From the NCBI RefSeq assembly GCF_017084445.1, contig NZ_CP070947.1:620001-684000 (forward strand): a stretch of DNA of 64,000 nt. Direction: 5' to 3'. This document shows positions 1 through 9,704 of the stretch, piece by piece; position 1 is the stretch's first letter; each line of letters starts with the position of its first letter. This stretch comes from Mycoplasma sp. Mirounga ES2805-ORL (lineage in GTDB: Bacteria; Bacillota_I; Bacilli_A; Mycoplasmatales; Metamycoplasmataceae). The position numbers and the translations under genes were made by a program. The notes under the pieces are model-generated. The model saw nothing but the letters and a program-made list of their open reading frames with translations. It was not told the DNA's origin and made no database searches.

Positions 1-1
1 T

Positions 2-706
2 GCAAAAAAACAATCATTTGCATTGCTTAACCCATTGATTGTAATAATTCAGTCGACACTTCAAGGTTTTGATAGCGTGGATAAAACTTGACATCCCATC
101 TACAAAGGGTCTGGATATTTAATAGGTGGCCAATTACTAGGTGGCCTTTTAGGATTTGTATTTTTTGTTCCATTTTATTGGCTTATTAAAAGACTATACA
201 TAGATTCTTTAGAATATGGTGAAATAGTTCGAGAATGGAAAATTAAGAATATCTTAAAGCAAGATAGTAAAGCTAATAAAACTTGATGAGTCTTTGCAAT
301 TAAAGAAGCAATTTTTATATCATTATTTGTATCTACGGTACCTATGGTGAATTATATAAGTACATCATTTTATGGCTTAAATAACTTTACAATTATGCTA
401 ACAACTTTGATTCTTATATGATTTATATTATTTGCATCTTCATTTTTTGGCTTTTTTGCGTTTCATATTGTATTTCCGTTAATTACATTAATATTGACAA
501 TATCAACATATGTATTTAATGTGATACAAACAACAAGAGTTAAACAAAAAGATTCTAAAAAAGAATGTAAACTCGAACTTATAGAAGTTGCAACAAGTCT
601 TTATCAATTTATGGTTTGTGTATTTTTAACAATTATAATTCCAATAATTTTCGGACATGTTTTTCTATTAATTAGTGAAAACACAGGAATAATTTTAAAC
701 TTCTAA
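2..706 (+). CDS. Integral membrane protein, possibly aquaporin-like (MIP), 5' end cut off
   Basis: The reading frame is open from the window edge to a TAA, leaving 234 residues without the N-terminus. At least five hydrophobic segments are visible. An early stretch, FALLNPLIVI, followed by YLIGGQLLGGLLGF, resembles the first NPA loop and third helix of aquaporin/glycerol-facilitator proteins, but the NPA triplet is altered to NPL. No second NPA motif is recognisable in the later helices, so channel function is uncertain. It is followed after 25 bases by the M23 lipoprotein gene, which has its own Shine-Dalgarno site. The family assignment is inference; that it is a polytopic membrane protein is clear. 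Confidence 0.5.
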
Positions 707-731
707 ATTAAAAAAATATGAAAGGATAGTT

Positions 732-2927
732 ATGAAATATTTAAACAAAAAAATAGTTTTAGGTGCAATTGGGTTTTTATGCTCAACTCCAATGTTTATT
801 TCGTATAGTTGCAATAACAACTCAAAATCTAAGAGCAATTCCAATTCACCTGAAGACAAACATAATGAATTAAGTAAAACGGCACAATTAAGCAAACTTT
901 CTAAAATGTTTGAAGAAAATGATTATAGCGATCAAGTGCTAAAATTTAGAGATCCAAAAGCAAACGCTACAACTGTAAAATTTGAAGAATTTTCTGAAAA
1001 TAATTATTTGCCTAACCATTTTAATTTTGATTTTGAACAATTTAAAAAAGTTCTGAAAAATGATCTTAAATTTGAAGAAAGTTTTATTAATAATCTAAAT
1101 TATGAAATTGATTATCACAATATACAAATTAATATGAACAACAAAACAGAAGTATTAGTCCCTGTAAAAATAAAACTAAATTTAAATCAAAATAATTTAA
1201 AAGGTCTATATACAGAACGCAAAATAATTTTTAAATTAAAAGGAATGAAATCTAATCAATTTAAATCAGAAAATGATCCTTTAATACTTTTTAATAATGA
1301 ATTAAAGGATAATCTTCACAAAGAAGATATTGATGTAAAAATATCATTAGGTAACCCTTCAATAGTACTTAATATTAAAAAATATGGATTAGCAAATTTA
1401 TCTAAATCACAAATAAATGAATTATTTACTTTAAATATTAAGAAAGATTTAAAATCCATTATTTCAAAATACCCGGACCAAGAGTACTTAATAAAAATAA
1501 ATGGAATCCAACTTGATAATGAAAATTTAGATACAGCTAAAATAAGAATTAGAGTTTCTAATGCTATGGCTAAAAATGGAGCTCTTAAAAAAGGAAAATA
1601 TTATGATAGTATAGGGTTTGATTTGTTTAAAGAAGTGAAACTCCCATATGATAAAAGCCCAATACTTTTTGAAAATAAATTACAAGAAAATGTTTATGTA
1701 GAACCAAAGGGTTCTAACATTTATAACTCAAATTTCACCGAATTAAACAAAGATAGTTTTAATATTTATTCACTTAATAAAAATATTTCCTATAAGGTTA
1801 TAAACTATAAATCAATTGATTTTAGAAACGGTGCTCTAAGTCTTATTGCTGAGTATAAAAACAATGGGTCATTAATTCAAAAAGAAATAATTAAAAAAAT
1901 TGGTGTTGGTGCATTCACTAACATTTATGAAGAAGACTTCACAAAGAATAATGTTAAGGCTTATAACTTTAATGCAGATTTTTTAGAACAAACAGACTTA
2001 TCTAAAATTAATTCTTCTATATATAGAAATTATGGAAATCAAATATTTTCAGGTGGATATGATTCTACAAGAGCTTTTTATACTGGGGGAATCAAAACAC
2101 CTATAAGTTTACATGTTGGAGAAGATTATTTAGCTGAGGAATATACTCCAGTTGTCTCTCCATTTAATGGTGAAGTAATAGCTGTTTATGCACCAATTGA
2201 ACCAAATCAAACTGCTCAAAGTGTTGGCACCTCTTTATTGATTAGAATTAAAAAAGAAGAATTAAAATTAACGCCAAAAGAATATGAACAGTATTTTAAT
2301 GATGATTTAGAGGACGATTATTTCTATGTAGGTTACATACATCTAGATGCAAATAAAACCATGAAAAATTCAACACTTGGTTGAATACCAACACAGGCTA
2401 CTTCGGGAAGCAAAAATTATGCTTTTGTTCAAGGACTTAGTCCAAAAAATCCTACACAAGTTAAAAAAGGCCAAGTTGTAGGTTATCTAGGGGCGCCTTC
2501 AACAAATGGAGGATGAATGCCTCATGTTCACACCACCGTTTATACAAATAGAGATAAAACTTTTAATGAAAACAATTTTTATATGGAATTAGACAAATAC
2601 GATAAAAGAATTAATAATTATTCTATAGAAGAAGGTAAGATTAGACTAACAACCGCTAGAGTTGATGGAGTTTCTATAAGTACTAAATACTATGGTGCTG
2701 CTAAAAAACACGAAATTTATGAAGTCGATCCTATTGCGGGCGAACCGATAGAAGAAATGATAAATGGCAAACAACAAAAAAAGATAATTAATAAAGATTT
2801 ATTGTGAGTATCTAATCCAATGAGTATTTGAGAAATGAGAAAGGGAACTATTGATCCTAATGTTATTTTTAAAATAAGAGGGGTTGAAAGTTTTTCATTT
2901 AATATTAAAGATTATTTTTCAATTTAA
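732..2927 (+). CDS. Lipoprotein with C-terminal M23 (LytM-type) zinc peptidase domain
   Basis: This is a 731-residue protein read through internal TGA (Trp) codons, preceded by AAGGA and ATG. A signal peptide ends in a lipobox around ISYSC near residue 27, so the mature protein should be lipid-anchored outside the cell. Residues 30-430 show no recognised domain. The C-terminal part carries the zinc ligands of the M23 family: HVGED (H461, D465) and the HxH motif in WMPHVHTTV (H598, H600), with the beta-rich spacing expected. In walled bacteria such enzymes cut peptidoglycan cross-links. Mycoplasmas have no wall, so the target must be something else, perhaps host or competitor glycine-rich peptides. 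Activity is inferred from motifs only. Confidence 0.8.
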
Positions 2928-3006
2928 AAAAAATAGCCACTTTACGCTTAAACAGCAATTAGTTGTGCACATAATTTAAAATTAATTAATGTAGCATATT
3001 TTTTGT

Positions 3007-3012
3007 TATAAT
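3007..3012 (+). promoter_or_regulatory. -10 box of tRNA-Trp
   Basis: A perfect TATAAT lies 17 bases before the first base of tRNA-Trp. No clear -35 element is seen, which is usual in these genomes. Confidence 0.6.
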
Positions 3013-3029
3013 GTTTAGCGTGAATTGCT

Positions 3030-3104
3030 AGGGGTGTAGTTCAATGGTAGAACAACAGGCTTCAACCCTGTGTGTTGTGGGTTCGAGTCCTGCCACCCCT
3101 GCCA
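3030..3104 (+). tRNA. tRNA-Trp (anticodon UCA)
   Basis: A cloverleaf with acceptor stem AGGGGTG/CACCCCT, discriminator G and an encoded CCA. The anticodon loop is CTTCAAC, giving UCA, which reads UGA and by wobble UGG. This is the direct molecular basis for the UGA=Trp code seen in the genes of this window. A T-run follows and probably ends transcription. Confidence 0.95.
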
Positions 3105-3126
3105 TTTTTTTATTTTAATTTTTAAA

Positions 3127-3158
3127 AATATCAAGCGCTAAATTATAGGCTTGATATT
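3127..3158 (-). terminator. Hairpin terminator behind the DegV gene
   Basis: A perfect 10-bp inverted repeat (AATATCAAGC...GCTTGATATT) with a 12-base loop. On the minus strand it is followed by a T-rich run. It lies 18 bases beyond the stop of the DegV gene and between it and the opposing tRNA-Trp. Confidence 0.6.
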
Positions 3159-3176
3159 CTAAATTTAGAGGATATC

Positions 3177-4076
3177 CTATTGGATATTTTTAATTTGCTC
3201 GTATTTTTCTAAAAATTCTTGTTTTAGCCATTTAGGCATTGAAACTAATATTATCACGAACGCTTCAGGTCCTGTGTGTACAGAAACAACTGGTGAAATA
3301 AATTCTGTAAATGGTATTTCTTCAAATTCTTCTTTGAAAGTATTTTGAAATAATTGAAGATCATCAGGTTTAGGCCCTGAATGAATATAAGAAACCATTA
3401 GTTCGTGACCAGGTTCGACTTCAAAATCTTTAGCTTTTGATTTAATTAATTTAATACAAGTTTTTTCAAATGATCTACCGATAGATTCTTTTAGTAATGA
3501 TCCATTTTCTCATTTTATAATAGGAACTATTTTAAGTAAACGAGCAATAGCTGCAGCAGATGGGTGTAGTCTTCCACCCTTAATTAAGTATTTATTGTAT
3601 TTTGGAATCAAACTGCATTCCTTTTTAAAACCACCATTTTCAATATATTGTATATATTCTTCATATTTAGAAGAATCTTCTTTCATTTTGTGTTCAAACC
3701 AAACAATATCAAATGGTATTAAGTAGGTAATTTGAATTGATTCAATAACTTTTAATTTAGGAAATTCATTTTCCATGCTTTTAAAATTTATATAAGAGCT
3801 TGATAAATTTTTTGAAATTGAATAAACAAAAATTTTGTCATATGTTTTAGACAAATCACTAAATAAATTATAGGCTTCCCCCATATTGAAAGTTGATGTT
3901 TTAACATCAGATTTAAGTGTATATTTATCAAACAAATTTCTTGATGTTAATTCTACCCCATCAGCATATTCTTTACCATCAATTGTTATGTATAAAGGCA
4001 AGTAAAATCAACCTAATTTTTCTGCTTGTTTTTTTGTTAAACCTGATGAAGAATCAATTACTATAGCATATTTCAT
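3177..4076 (-). CDS. DegV family fatty-acid-binding protein
   Basis: A 299-residue protein matching the DegV family in length and layout. The N-terminus shows MKYAIVIDSSSGLT, and the middle holds HPSAAAIARLLKIVPIIK after a conserved GGR. The C-terminal half has SVHTGPEAFVI, the SxHxGPGA-like stretch of the family. Members bind a fatty acid between two lobes and feed exogenous fatty acids to phosphorylation systems. This fits an organism that takes up lipids from its host. The start is the first ATG after a TATAAT box ten bases upstream, with no Shine-Dalgarno, so the mRNA is probably leaderless. It is divergent from the YtpR-like gene. Confidence 0.88.
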
Positions 4077-4086
4077 AATGTGAACT

Positions 4087-4092
4087 ATTATA
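4087..4092 (-). promoter_or_regulatory. -10 box of the DegV gene
   Basis: TATAAT read on the minus strand, 10 bases before the DegV start codon. There is no ribosome-binding site between it and the ATG, so transcription probably begins at or next to the start codon. Confidence 0.55.
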
Positions 4093-4113
4093 GCATATAC
4101 TAATATACTAATG

Positions 4114-4119
4114 TATAAT
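4114..4119 (+). promoter_or_regulatory. -10 box of the YtpR-like/tyrS operon
   Basis: TATAAT, 8 bases before the ATG of the YtpR-like gene with no Shine-Dalgarno. It lies back to back with the DegV promoter, the two boxes being about 21 bases apart. Confidence 0.55.
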
Positions 4120-4127
4120 TATCAATT

Positions 4128-4748
4128 ATGAAGTGAGTGTTTAATTTAAATAAAAATTTTAAAAATACATCTATTATTTTTGTTGATACAAGGATTAAGA
4201 TTGAAAAACAAATATTAGTGGAAAACCCAAAAGCAAAATATCTTGTTTTTTGCGATAACAATTTTAATGTTAATTCATTTATTAATTATCAATATTCAAC
4301 TAAAAGCCAACTTTCTTTTAGGACGCTAACTAAATGTCAATTTAATAAATATAAAAAAGATATTTTGTCTTCTAAACCGCAAACAAATTTTGTATTTGGA
4401 GATGTTAAATTTTTTACATTAGGAAAAATTATTAGTAGACAACAACATCCAAAAAGTGAAAAACTATTTTTGTTAAGTGTTGATTTTGGAAACGATGAAT
4501 TAATTAAAATAGTTACAAATACAACTTATACAAGTGAAGGAAAATATTTCTTTTTTGCAAGGCCTGGTTCAATAACTTCTGAAGGTTTGGAAATTTTGAA
4601 TAGTGAAGTAGTAGGAGTGGAAAGTCAAGGTATGTTATGTATGCCTCACTCTTTAGGACTGAAGGAAGATGTCAATTTATTTGAATTAATGGATTGAAAA
4701 TCAAATGAATTAGATAAACATTTAGGCGAAGAAATAATGATTAGTTAG
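4128..4748 (+). CDS. YtpR-like tRNA-binding domain protein
   Basis: A 206-residue protein. Residues about 85-195 form a tRNA-binding OB fold of the EMAP II/PheT-B2/YtpR type: LGKIISRQQHPKSEKLFLL, then ITNT-like and a C-terminal GVESQGMLCMPHSLGL, the SxGMLCS-like signature of the fold. The first 80 residues are not recognised. The start is an ATG (MKWVFN) eight bases behind a TATAAT box. A GTG nine bases further in is less likely. It sits nine bases before tyrS, so the two are probably co-transcribed. A role in handing tRNA to a synthetase is possible but only inferred. Confidence 0.8.
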
Positions 4749-4757
4749 GAGATTATA

Positions 4758-5993
4758 ATGACTATTTTAGAGGATTTAAAAAAACGTGGAGTTTTTAAAC
4801 AAATAAGTAATGAAGATAAATTGAATTCTTTAGATCCAAGTAAGGTCAGAGTTTACTGTGGTTTTGATCCTACTGCAAAGAGTTTGCACTTAGGCAACTA
4901 TGTTTTAATTTGTAATTTAAAACGTTTTGAACAATATGGATTTAAGCCCCTTGCAGTGCTGGGTGGTGCCACTGGAATGATAGGAGATCCTTCATTTAGA
5001 GATTCTGAACGTGTCTTGTTGTCAAATCAACAAGTTATAGAGAATAAAAAAGCTATCAAAAAACAATTAGAAAGTTTTGGATTAGAAGTTTTTGACAACT
5101 ATGATATTTATAAAAACATGTCTATTATTGATTTTTTAAGGGATGCTGGAAAATTAACTAATATAAGTTATATGCTAGCGAAAGATTCAGTTCAATCCAG
5201 AATTGAAAGAGGGCTATCTTTTACAGAATTTGCCTATCAAATAATTCAGGGATATGACTTTTTAAAATTATATAAAGATAAAAATGTTAATGTTCAAATA
5301 GGTGGGAGTGACCAGTGAGGTAATATTGTCACAGGACTTGACATGATTCAAAAGATTGAAGGCGATAAACATAAAGCTGTTATTTTGACATTAGATTTAT
5401 TAACTGATTCTAATGGAAAAAAAATCGGAAAATCTTTTGGTGGCGGAGGATTATGATTAGATAAAACAATGAACTCCCCATTTAACATGTATCAATTTTT
5501 AGTTAATTTACCAGACACATTAGTTGAAAAATTTTTAAAATGATTAACGTTTTTGCCTCTAGATGAAATTGATGAAATAATTAAAACACACGAAGATAAT
5601 CCGAGTGAACACTATGCCCAAAAAATAATAGCCAAGGAAATTGTTAAAGATCTATTTGGAGAAAAAGAATTGGAAATTGCAATTAAAATTACTAGTTTCT
5701 TATTTGATAAAGATTTTGATTTTACAAATTTAACATTAGATAATTTAAAACAAATGTCTAATTATTTACCTACTGTTTCCTTGAACAAAAAAAAGAATAT
5801 TGTCGATCAATTAATAGAACAAAAAGTCTTCCAATCAAAGCGTGAGGCGCGTGAATTTATTAATAATAAATCATTAAAAATTGATGGTATTTCAATTGAA
5901 GAAAATGAAGAATTTGAACCTAAAAATTTTGATAAAAAATATGCTATCTTAAAAAAAGGAAAAAAACAAACATACATTATAAAAGTTGCATAA
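4758..5993 (+). CDS. tyrS: Tyrosyl-tRNA synthetase
   Basis: A 411-residue class I aminoacyl-tRNA synthetase that charges tRNA-Tyr in the cytoplasm. The HIGH-type motif is HLGN within CGFDPTAKSLHLGNYV (about residue 45). The GGSDQWGN tyrosine-pocket segment uses a TGA Trp codon. The KMSKS-type loop is GKKIGKSFGG. A C-terminal S4 RNA-binding domain covers roughly the last 65 residues (SKREAREFINNKSLKIDG). Length and order match the bacterial TyrRS family. A GGAG site precedes the ATG. The matching tRNA-Tyr gene lies at 22774-22857. Confidence 0.97.
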
Positions 5994-6007
5994 ACAACTA
6001 TTTTATA

Positions 6008-6028
6008 GCCACATTTATTAAATGTGGC
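6008..6028 (+). terminator. Palindrome between tyrS and tRNA-Thr
   Basis: GCCACATTTA and TAAATGTGGC form a perfect palindrome directly behind tyrS. There is no T-run after it, so it may be a processing or pause hairpin rather than a full terminator, and tyrS and the tRNA may share a transcript. Confidence 0.4.
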
Positions 6029-6032
6029 ATAT

Positions 6033-6106
6033 GCCAAATTAGCTTAGTGGTTAAGCAGCTGACTCGTAATCAGCCGTCACGAGTTCGATTCTCGTATTTG
6101 GCACCA
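6033..6106 (+). tRNA. tRNA-Thr (anticodon CGU)
   Basis: A cloverleaf with acceptor stem GCCAAAT/ATTTGGC, discriminator A and an encoded CCA. The anticodon loop CTCGTAA gives CGU, reading the rare codon ACG. The T-loop has the usual TTCGATT form. Confidence 0.92.
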
Positions 6107-6109
6107 TAT

Positions 6110-6139
6110 AAAAAAAATAGCCAACAAGCTATTTTTTTT
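6110..6139. terminator. Bidirectional terminator between tRNA-Thr and rbfA
   Basis: AAAAAAAATAGC and GCTATTTTTTTT pair around a CAACAA loop. The hairpin has A-runs on the left and T-runs on the right, so it can end transcripts from both sides. The rbfA stop codon lies inside it. Confidence 0.75.
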
Positions 6140-7070
6140 GAAACATAATAAAATCATGGAAATATATCTCTTTTGGCAAACTAAAGAAATATAAGTTTTC
6201 AGTAGATAAATCTAATATATAACAATTTTGGACAATAGTTTTATCTTGAACATTAGTAAATTTTTTAATTCAAAAATTCTTTGATGTTATATTTTCTATA
6301 TTATTTCTTTTTGTTTTTTTAATTCCTAATTTCATGTCTATTTCATAATCGTTATTTATTTCATATTGATCAATCATTTTAAGATTCTTTTTGTCGAATC
6401 TAATTTCAAGTATTTTTATCATTCCATCTCCAGGAACAATTTGAAATGCATTATTTTTATTATGAGTAAATCAACCCCTGTTGAATAATTTTCTAGATTT
6501 TAATTTTGTAGAATTAGCCAAAATAATTTCACTAGATTTATTTTTATTTAGCAAATAGTAAACAGGTTTATTTTCTTCAGAAAAATCATTTTTTAAAAAT
6601 TTTGAAATAGATTGTATTTCTCAAATATTAATTTGCAAGTATGGTCATTGTAATTTAAATTCTTCCAATGTTCCAAGCTCAGTTTTACTTAATTTGAAAT
6701 CCACTTTACCATTTGTGTTTATATCTTCTTTTTTAATATTATTCAGTATAGAATCAATTTTCATACCTTGGTTAGTAATTTCATCTAGTATAAAAATAAT
6801 ATTAGGCACTTTTCTTCAATCAAGTGTTTTAGATATTATTTTTTTAAAATAATTTCTACTGTCATTTAAGACTTCTATTCCCTTTTGTGATTTTTCACTA
6901 AATGTAACATATACCTTTACTTCACTTAAATCATTTGTCAAATCGCAGTCAATAACAACAGGGTTAAAAACATTAGAATTTCTAAAATCATTTATTAATA
7001 TTGATGAAATTAATTGTTTTATTTGTTCTTCTCTTCTTAAATTATTAATACTTTTATGATTATTGCTCAT
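6129..7070 (-). CDS. rbfA: Ribosome-binding factor A with a ~200-residue C-terminal extension
   Basis: The first ~115 of 313 residues match RbfA, the cold-shock 30S maturation factor. They include NLRREEQIKQLISSIL, a central DLTNDLSEVKVYVTF strand and the closing VPNIIFILDE...IDSIL helix with KH-like topology. The frame then stays open through several TGA codons for about 200 more residues with no recognised domain. That region is rich in beta-forming and aromatic residues and has no membrane segment. RbfA is normally 110-130 residues, so this protein is more than twice the usual size. AAGGAGA precedes the ATG. The gene is 9 bases behind the exonuclease-like gene and likely co-transcribed. 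The role of the tail is unknown. Confidence 0.82.
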
Positions 7071-7079
7071 ATTGTCTCC

Positions 7080-8126
7080 TTAAATTTCCTCTATTTGTTT
7101 ATTAAAATCTAATATCTTTTCTTTTAAATCCACTAGTTCTTCTTTTAATTTTGTAATTAACGAAGAAACACTTAAATTACTTTTAATTTTGTATTTATTT
7201 GCATAATTAATTAGCTTGTTATATAAAATTAATTGCTGTTCATAGTGTTTACAATCCAGCTTTTTATCTGAATTTTGGTATTCACATTCCTTAGGGTCTT
7301 GTAATTTGCTAATAACTTCTTTAGTTTTTATCTTTATAAAGTCTATTGAATTATCTAATAAATCTAAGTCAATTGATTTTTGAATTATATTGTTTATAAA
7401 AATAATATTTGCATTTACTTTATCTTTTTTATTTTTTATATTAGTAATTAAATCATATATTTTTTTACTATTCTCTTTATGTTTTCAACTGTGATATGCT
7501 GCTAAAACATCATGTCTATTATATTCAATTACTTCTTTTTTAACTTTCTCATACTCTTCGTTAGAAATTACTAATTTTTTAGTATTCGTCAAGTTATTTT
7601 CATGTAAATACAATAGCAACCCAGATAATGATGCGAATAAACCCGTTCTTGCATTCTTGCAATTTATAATTTTATTTTGCTTATTAATTGATTTAGCCTT
7701 AGACATATATTCACAATTAAGGTTTGTATGTTTTACAAAATGATCTAGTGACAACTTTGATGAAAAAGGTAAGCTTTCTGTTTTAATTTTTAGTAATTTT
7801 TCAGATATTTGGTTTTCTAATCCATTATTTCAAGAATATAGTTTTATATTTTTTTCATTTACAAAAATGGTTTCGCCTACTAATTCAAAAATAGCTTCAA
7901 TTATTTTTTCTTTCATTAACTTATTAAAATATCTTAGTTTAGATGAAAATTTATTATATTGATTTTTTAAATCTATAAGTTTAGTACTTAATTGAATTAC
8001 ATTATCTTTGAGATACCCGATTGTAAAAAGAAAATTGATGCCTTCATATGCTTTTGCATCTACTTTTTTAACTAAAGGAAAACTAATTTGTTCAACATCC
8101 CAAATAAATTCATATTTATTTTTCAT
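7080..8126 (-). CDS. DUF2779-like protein, possible 3'-5' exonuclease fold
   Basis: A 348-residue soluble protein. The N-terminus carries FIWDVEQISF (D9-E12 region), resembling the DxE exonuclease I motif, and about residue 205 has YNRHDVLAAYHSW, resembling the (Y/H)xxxD exonuclease III motif of DEDD enzymes. This pairing is seen in the mycoplasmal DUF2779/UU173 group. The last ~130 residues are Lys/Glu/Leu-rich and look helical. The middle does not show a clear exonuclease II motif, so activity is doubtful. The gene starts the operon that ends in rbfA. A TATGAT box lies 8 bases before its ATG. Confidence 0.5.
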
Positions 8127-8134
8127 AATTTATA

Positions 8135-8140
8135 ATCATA
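8135..8140 (-). promoter_or_regulatory. -10 box (TATGAT) of the exonuclease-like/rbfA operon
   Basis: TATGAT on the minus strand, 8 bases before the start codon. No Shine-Dalgarno lies between them. Confidence 0.4.
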
Positions 8141-8150
8141 CACTAAATAA

Positions 8151-8171
8151 AAAACTAGCAAGGCTAGTTTT
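8151..8171 (-). terminator. Terminator of ppa
   Basis: AAAACTAGC and GCTAGTTTT pair perfectly around an AAG loop, followed on the minus strand by TTTTTATTT. The stem overlaps the ppa stop codon. Confidence 0.75.
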
Positions 8172-8724
8172 AAATTTCATATTTTTCAGGATGTTCTTTC
8201 ATCATTTTTTTTATAAATTCTTTTTTAGGCATTTTGCCATATGTGTTCATCAATTCAATACATTCATTTAATTCTTCAAGAGCCCATTTATCATCCTCAA
8301 AACCGCTAACTTTAGTTATACCAGGTTTCTTTCAATTTTTATAATTGCTAAAAAATGTTTCAACGTTTTTTAGAAATGGTTCTGGTAAGTCATTTAAGGT
8401 TTGAATATTTTCTAAACGATAATCATCATCGTGAACCGCTATTAATTTTGTATCTGTTTCACCAGAGTCAATCATTTTCATCGCCCCAATTATTCTTGCA
8501 TTAAGAACAACACCGGGAGTAAATGTTTCTTGTGAGTAAACTAGAACATCTAATTCATCTCCATCTCAATCAAGAGCATTAGGAATAAAACCGTAGTTTG
8601 TAGGATATTTAAAATCACCTCTTAAGATACGATCAACATGTATTTGTTTATCTGCACGATCATACTCATATTTGATTGTTGAATTGTTTGGAATTTCAAT
8701 TTTAACTTCTACTATTTTTGACAT
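8170..8724 (-). CDS. ppa: Inorganic pyrophosphatase (soluble, family I)
   Basis: A 184-residue cytoplasmic enzyme that hydrolyses pyrophosphate and so pulls biosynthetic reactions forward. The family signature [10 protein letters not shown] (metal-binding Asp residues) is at about residues 65-75. The N-terminal [13 protein letters not shown] and FDRxL-like [18 protein letters not shown] blocks are also conserved. Length matches bacterial type I enzymes. It stands alone between two terminators. TATAAT lies 9 bases before the ATG without a Shine-Dalgarno site. Confidence 0.95.
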
Positions 8725-8733
8725 AACTTAATA

Positions 8734-8739
8734 ATTATA
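8734..8739 (-). promoter_or_regulatory. -10 box of ppa
   Basis: TATAAT on the minus strand, 9 bases before the ppa start codon. The mRNA is probably leaderless. Confidence 0.55.
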
Positions 8740-8757
8740 TAACATACAACAAATAAA

Positions 8758-8780
8758 AATGTGCTATTTTATAACACATT
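8758..8780 (-). terminator. Terminator overlapping the stop of the 287-residue membrane protein
   Basis: AATGTG and CACATT enclose an 11-base loop that contains the TAG stop. TTTATTTG follows on the minus strand. The stem is short, so it is weaker than its neighbours. Confidence 0.5.
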
Positions 8781-9627
8781 CATTATCTTTTTGTGTTCTA
8801 CAACATTTTGTAACATTTAGTTTAAGTATTTTTGCTCAGCAATATCCAATTGCAGGACTTAAGACAAATCCTAGTATGAACATAGCAATATCTAAAAGAA
8901 CTACAACAAACATGTTATTTCCTTTATAAAATAAGGGGTGTCTAAAGTTTAAAAATTTATATATGGCAACATCCATTATTCTATATTTATCAAAAACATT
9001 TTCTGATTGCCTAGCAAAACTAACAAGTTGTTCTCCAATTAAAAATGTAATTAAACCAAACATAAAATAAACTAAAACGAAGATATTTGTCTTTCAAATT
9101 GATGCTTGGCTAATATTAATATTTTTTCTAATTAAAATAAAAGCTACAAATCCTATAATTGGATTTATTGCATGTAAAATGGTTGAACATATTCCTACCA
9201 GCGGATATTTTCAAGTACTTGCATTTCAAGAAATTAAACCTCAATAAATTAGAAAAGTAATAGTTATATAAACAATAGCTGCAAATAAAAATGATTGAGA
9301 TTTCTTCGAGTCTTTATGAAACGGATGAATGGTTAGCATTACTGCCAAAAATCAATTTGATATTTGAGTAAATGTTAATGTTATTTTTCACATAATGGCA
9401 AGTGCTGAAGGAGCAAGCGCTCCATTTATCCCATTAAAATCCTTAATAGAATTTTCTTCTAGAAACATTTTTACTAAACTTATGTTGTGATAAAAGTAAT
9501 AGATCAAAATAGCGGTATCAACCAAAAGTAGTCAAATACCTAGAAAAAACATAATTTTATATTCTTTACTTAAACCACTTAATTTTTGTCCTAACGGACA
9601 CTTTTTTAATATACATTTATTTTCCAT
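8764..9627 (-). CDS. Polytopic membrane protein, unknown function
   Basis: 287 residues with about six hydrophobic helices. The N-terminus has a cytoplasmic-type stretch with two cysteines (CILKKCPLG), and the C-terminus ends in a charged tail with CCRTQ. A HPFHKDSKKSQ loop separates the middle helices. The pattern is like the mycoplasma-only DUF1600-type membrane proteins, but I cannot confirm this. No transporter motif is recognised. TATAAT lies 9 bases before the ATG. Confidence 0.7.
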
Positions 9628-9636
9628 AGTTTGTAA

Positions 9637-9642
9637 ATTATA
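9637..9642 (-). promoter_or_regulatory. -10 box of the 287-residue membrane protein
   Basis: TATAAT on the minus strand, 9 bases before the start codon, with no Shine-Dalgarno. Confidence 0.5.
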
Positions 9643-9665
9643 TTTAATTATCTAAAAACAAAAGA

Positions 9666-9695
9666 AAAATGCTAGCTAGAATATGGCTGCATTTT
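9666..9695 (-). terminator. Terminator of the 1156-residue lipoprotein
   Basis: On the minus strand AAAATGCAGC pairs with GCTAGCATTTT (one bulged A), followed by a T-rich run. It lies just behind the stop codon. Confidence 0.65.
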
Positions 9696-9704
9696 GATTC
9701 TAAA

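Noticed and set aside
2385-2516. Apparent gene breaks at TGA codons in many genes (for example here in the M23 lipoprotein)
   Set aside because: With UGA read as Trp the frames continue exactly and conserved motifs span the sites, so these are not frameshifts or stop mutations.
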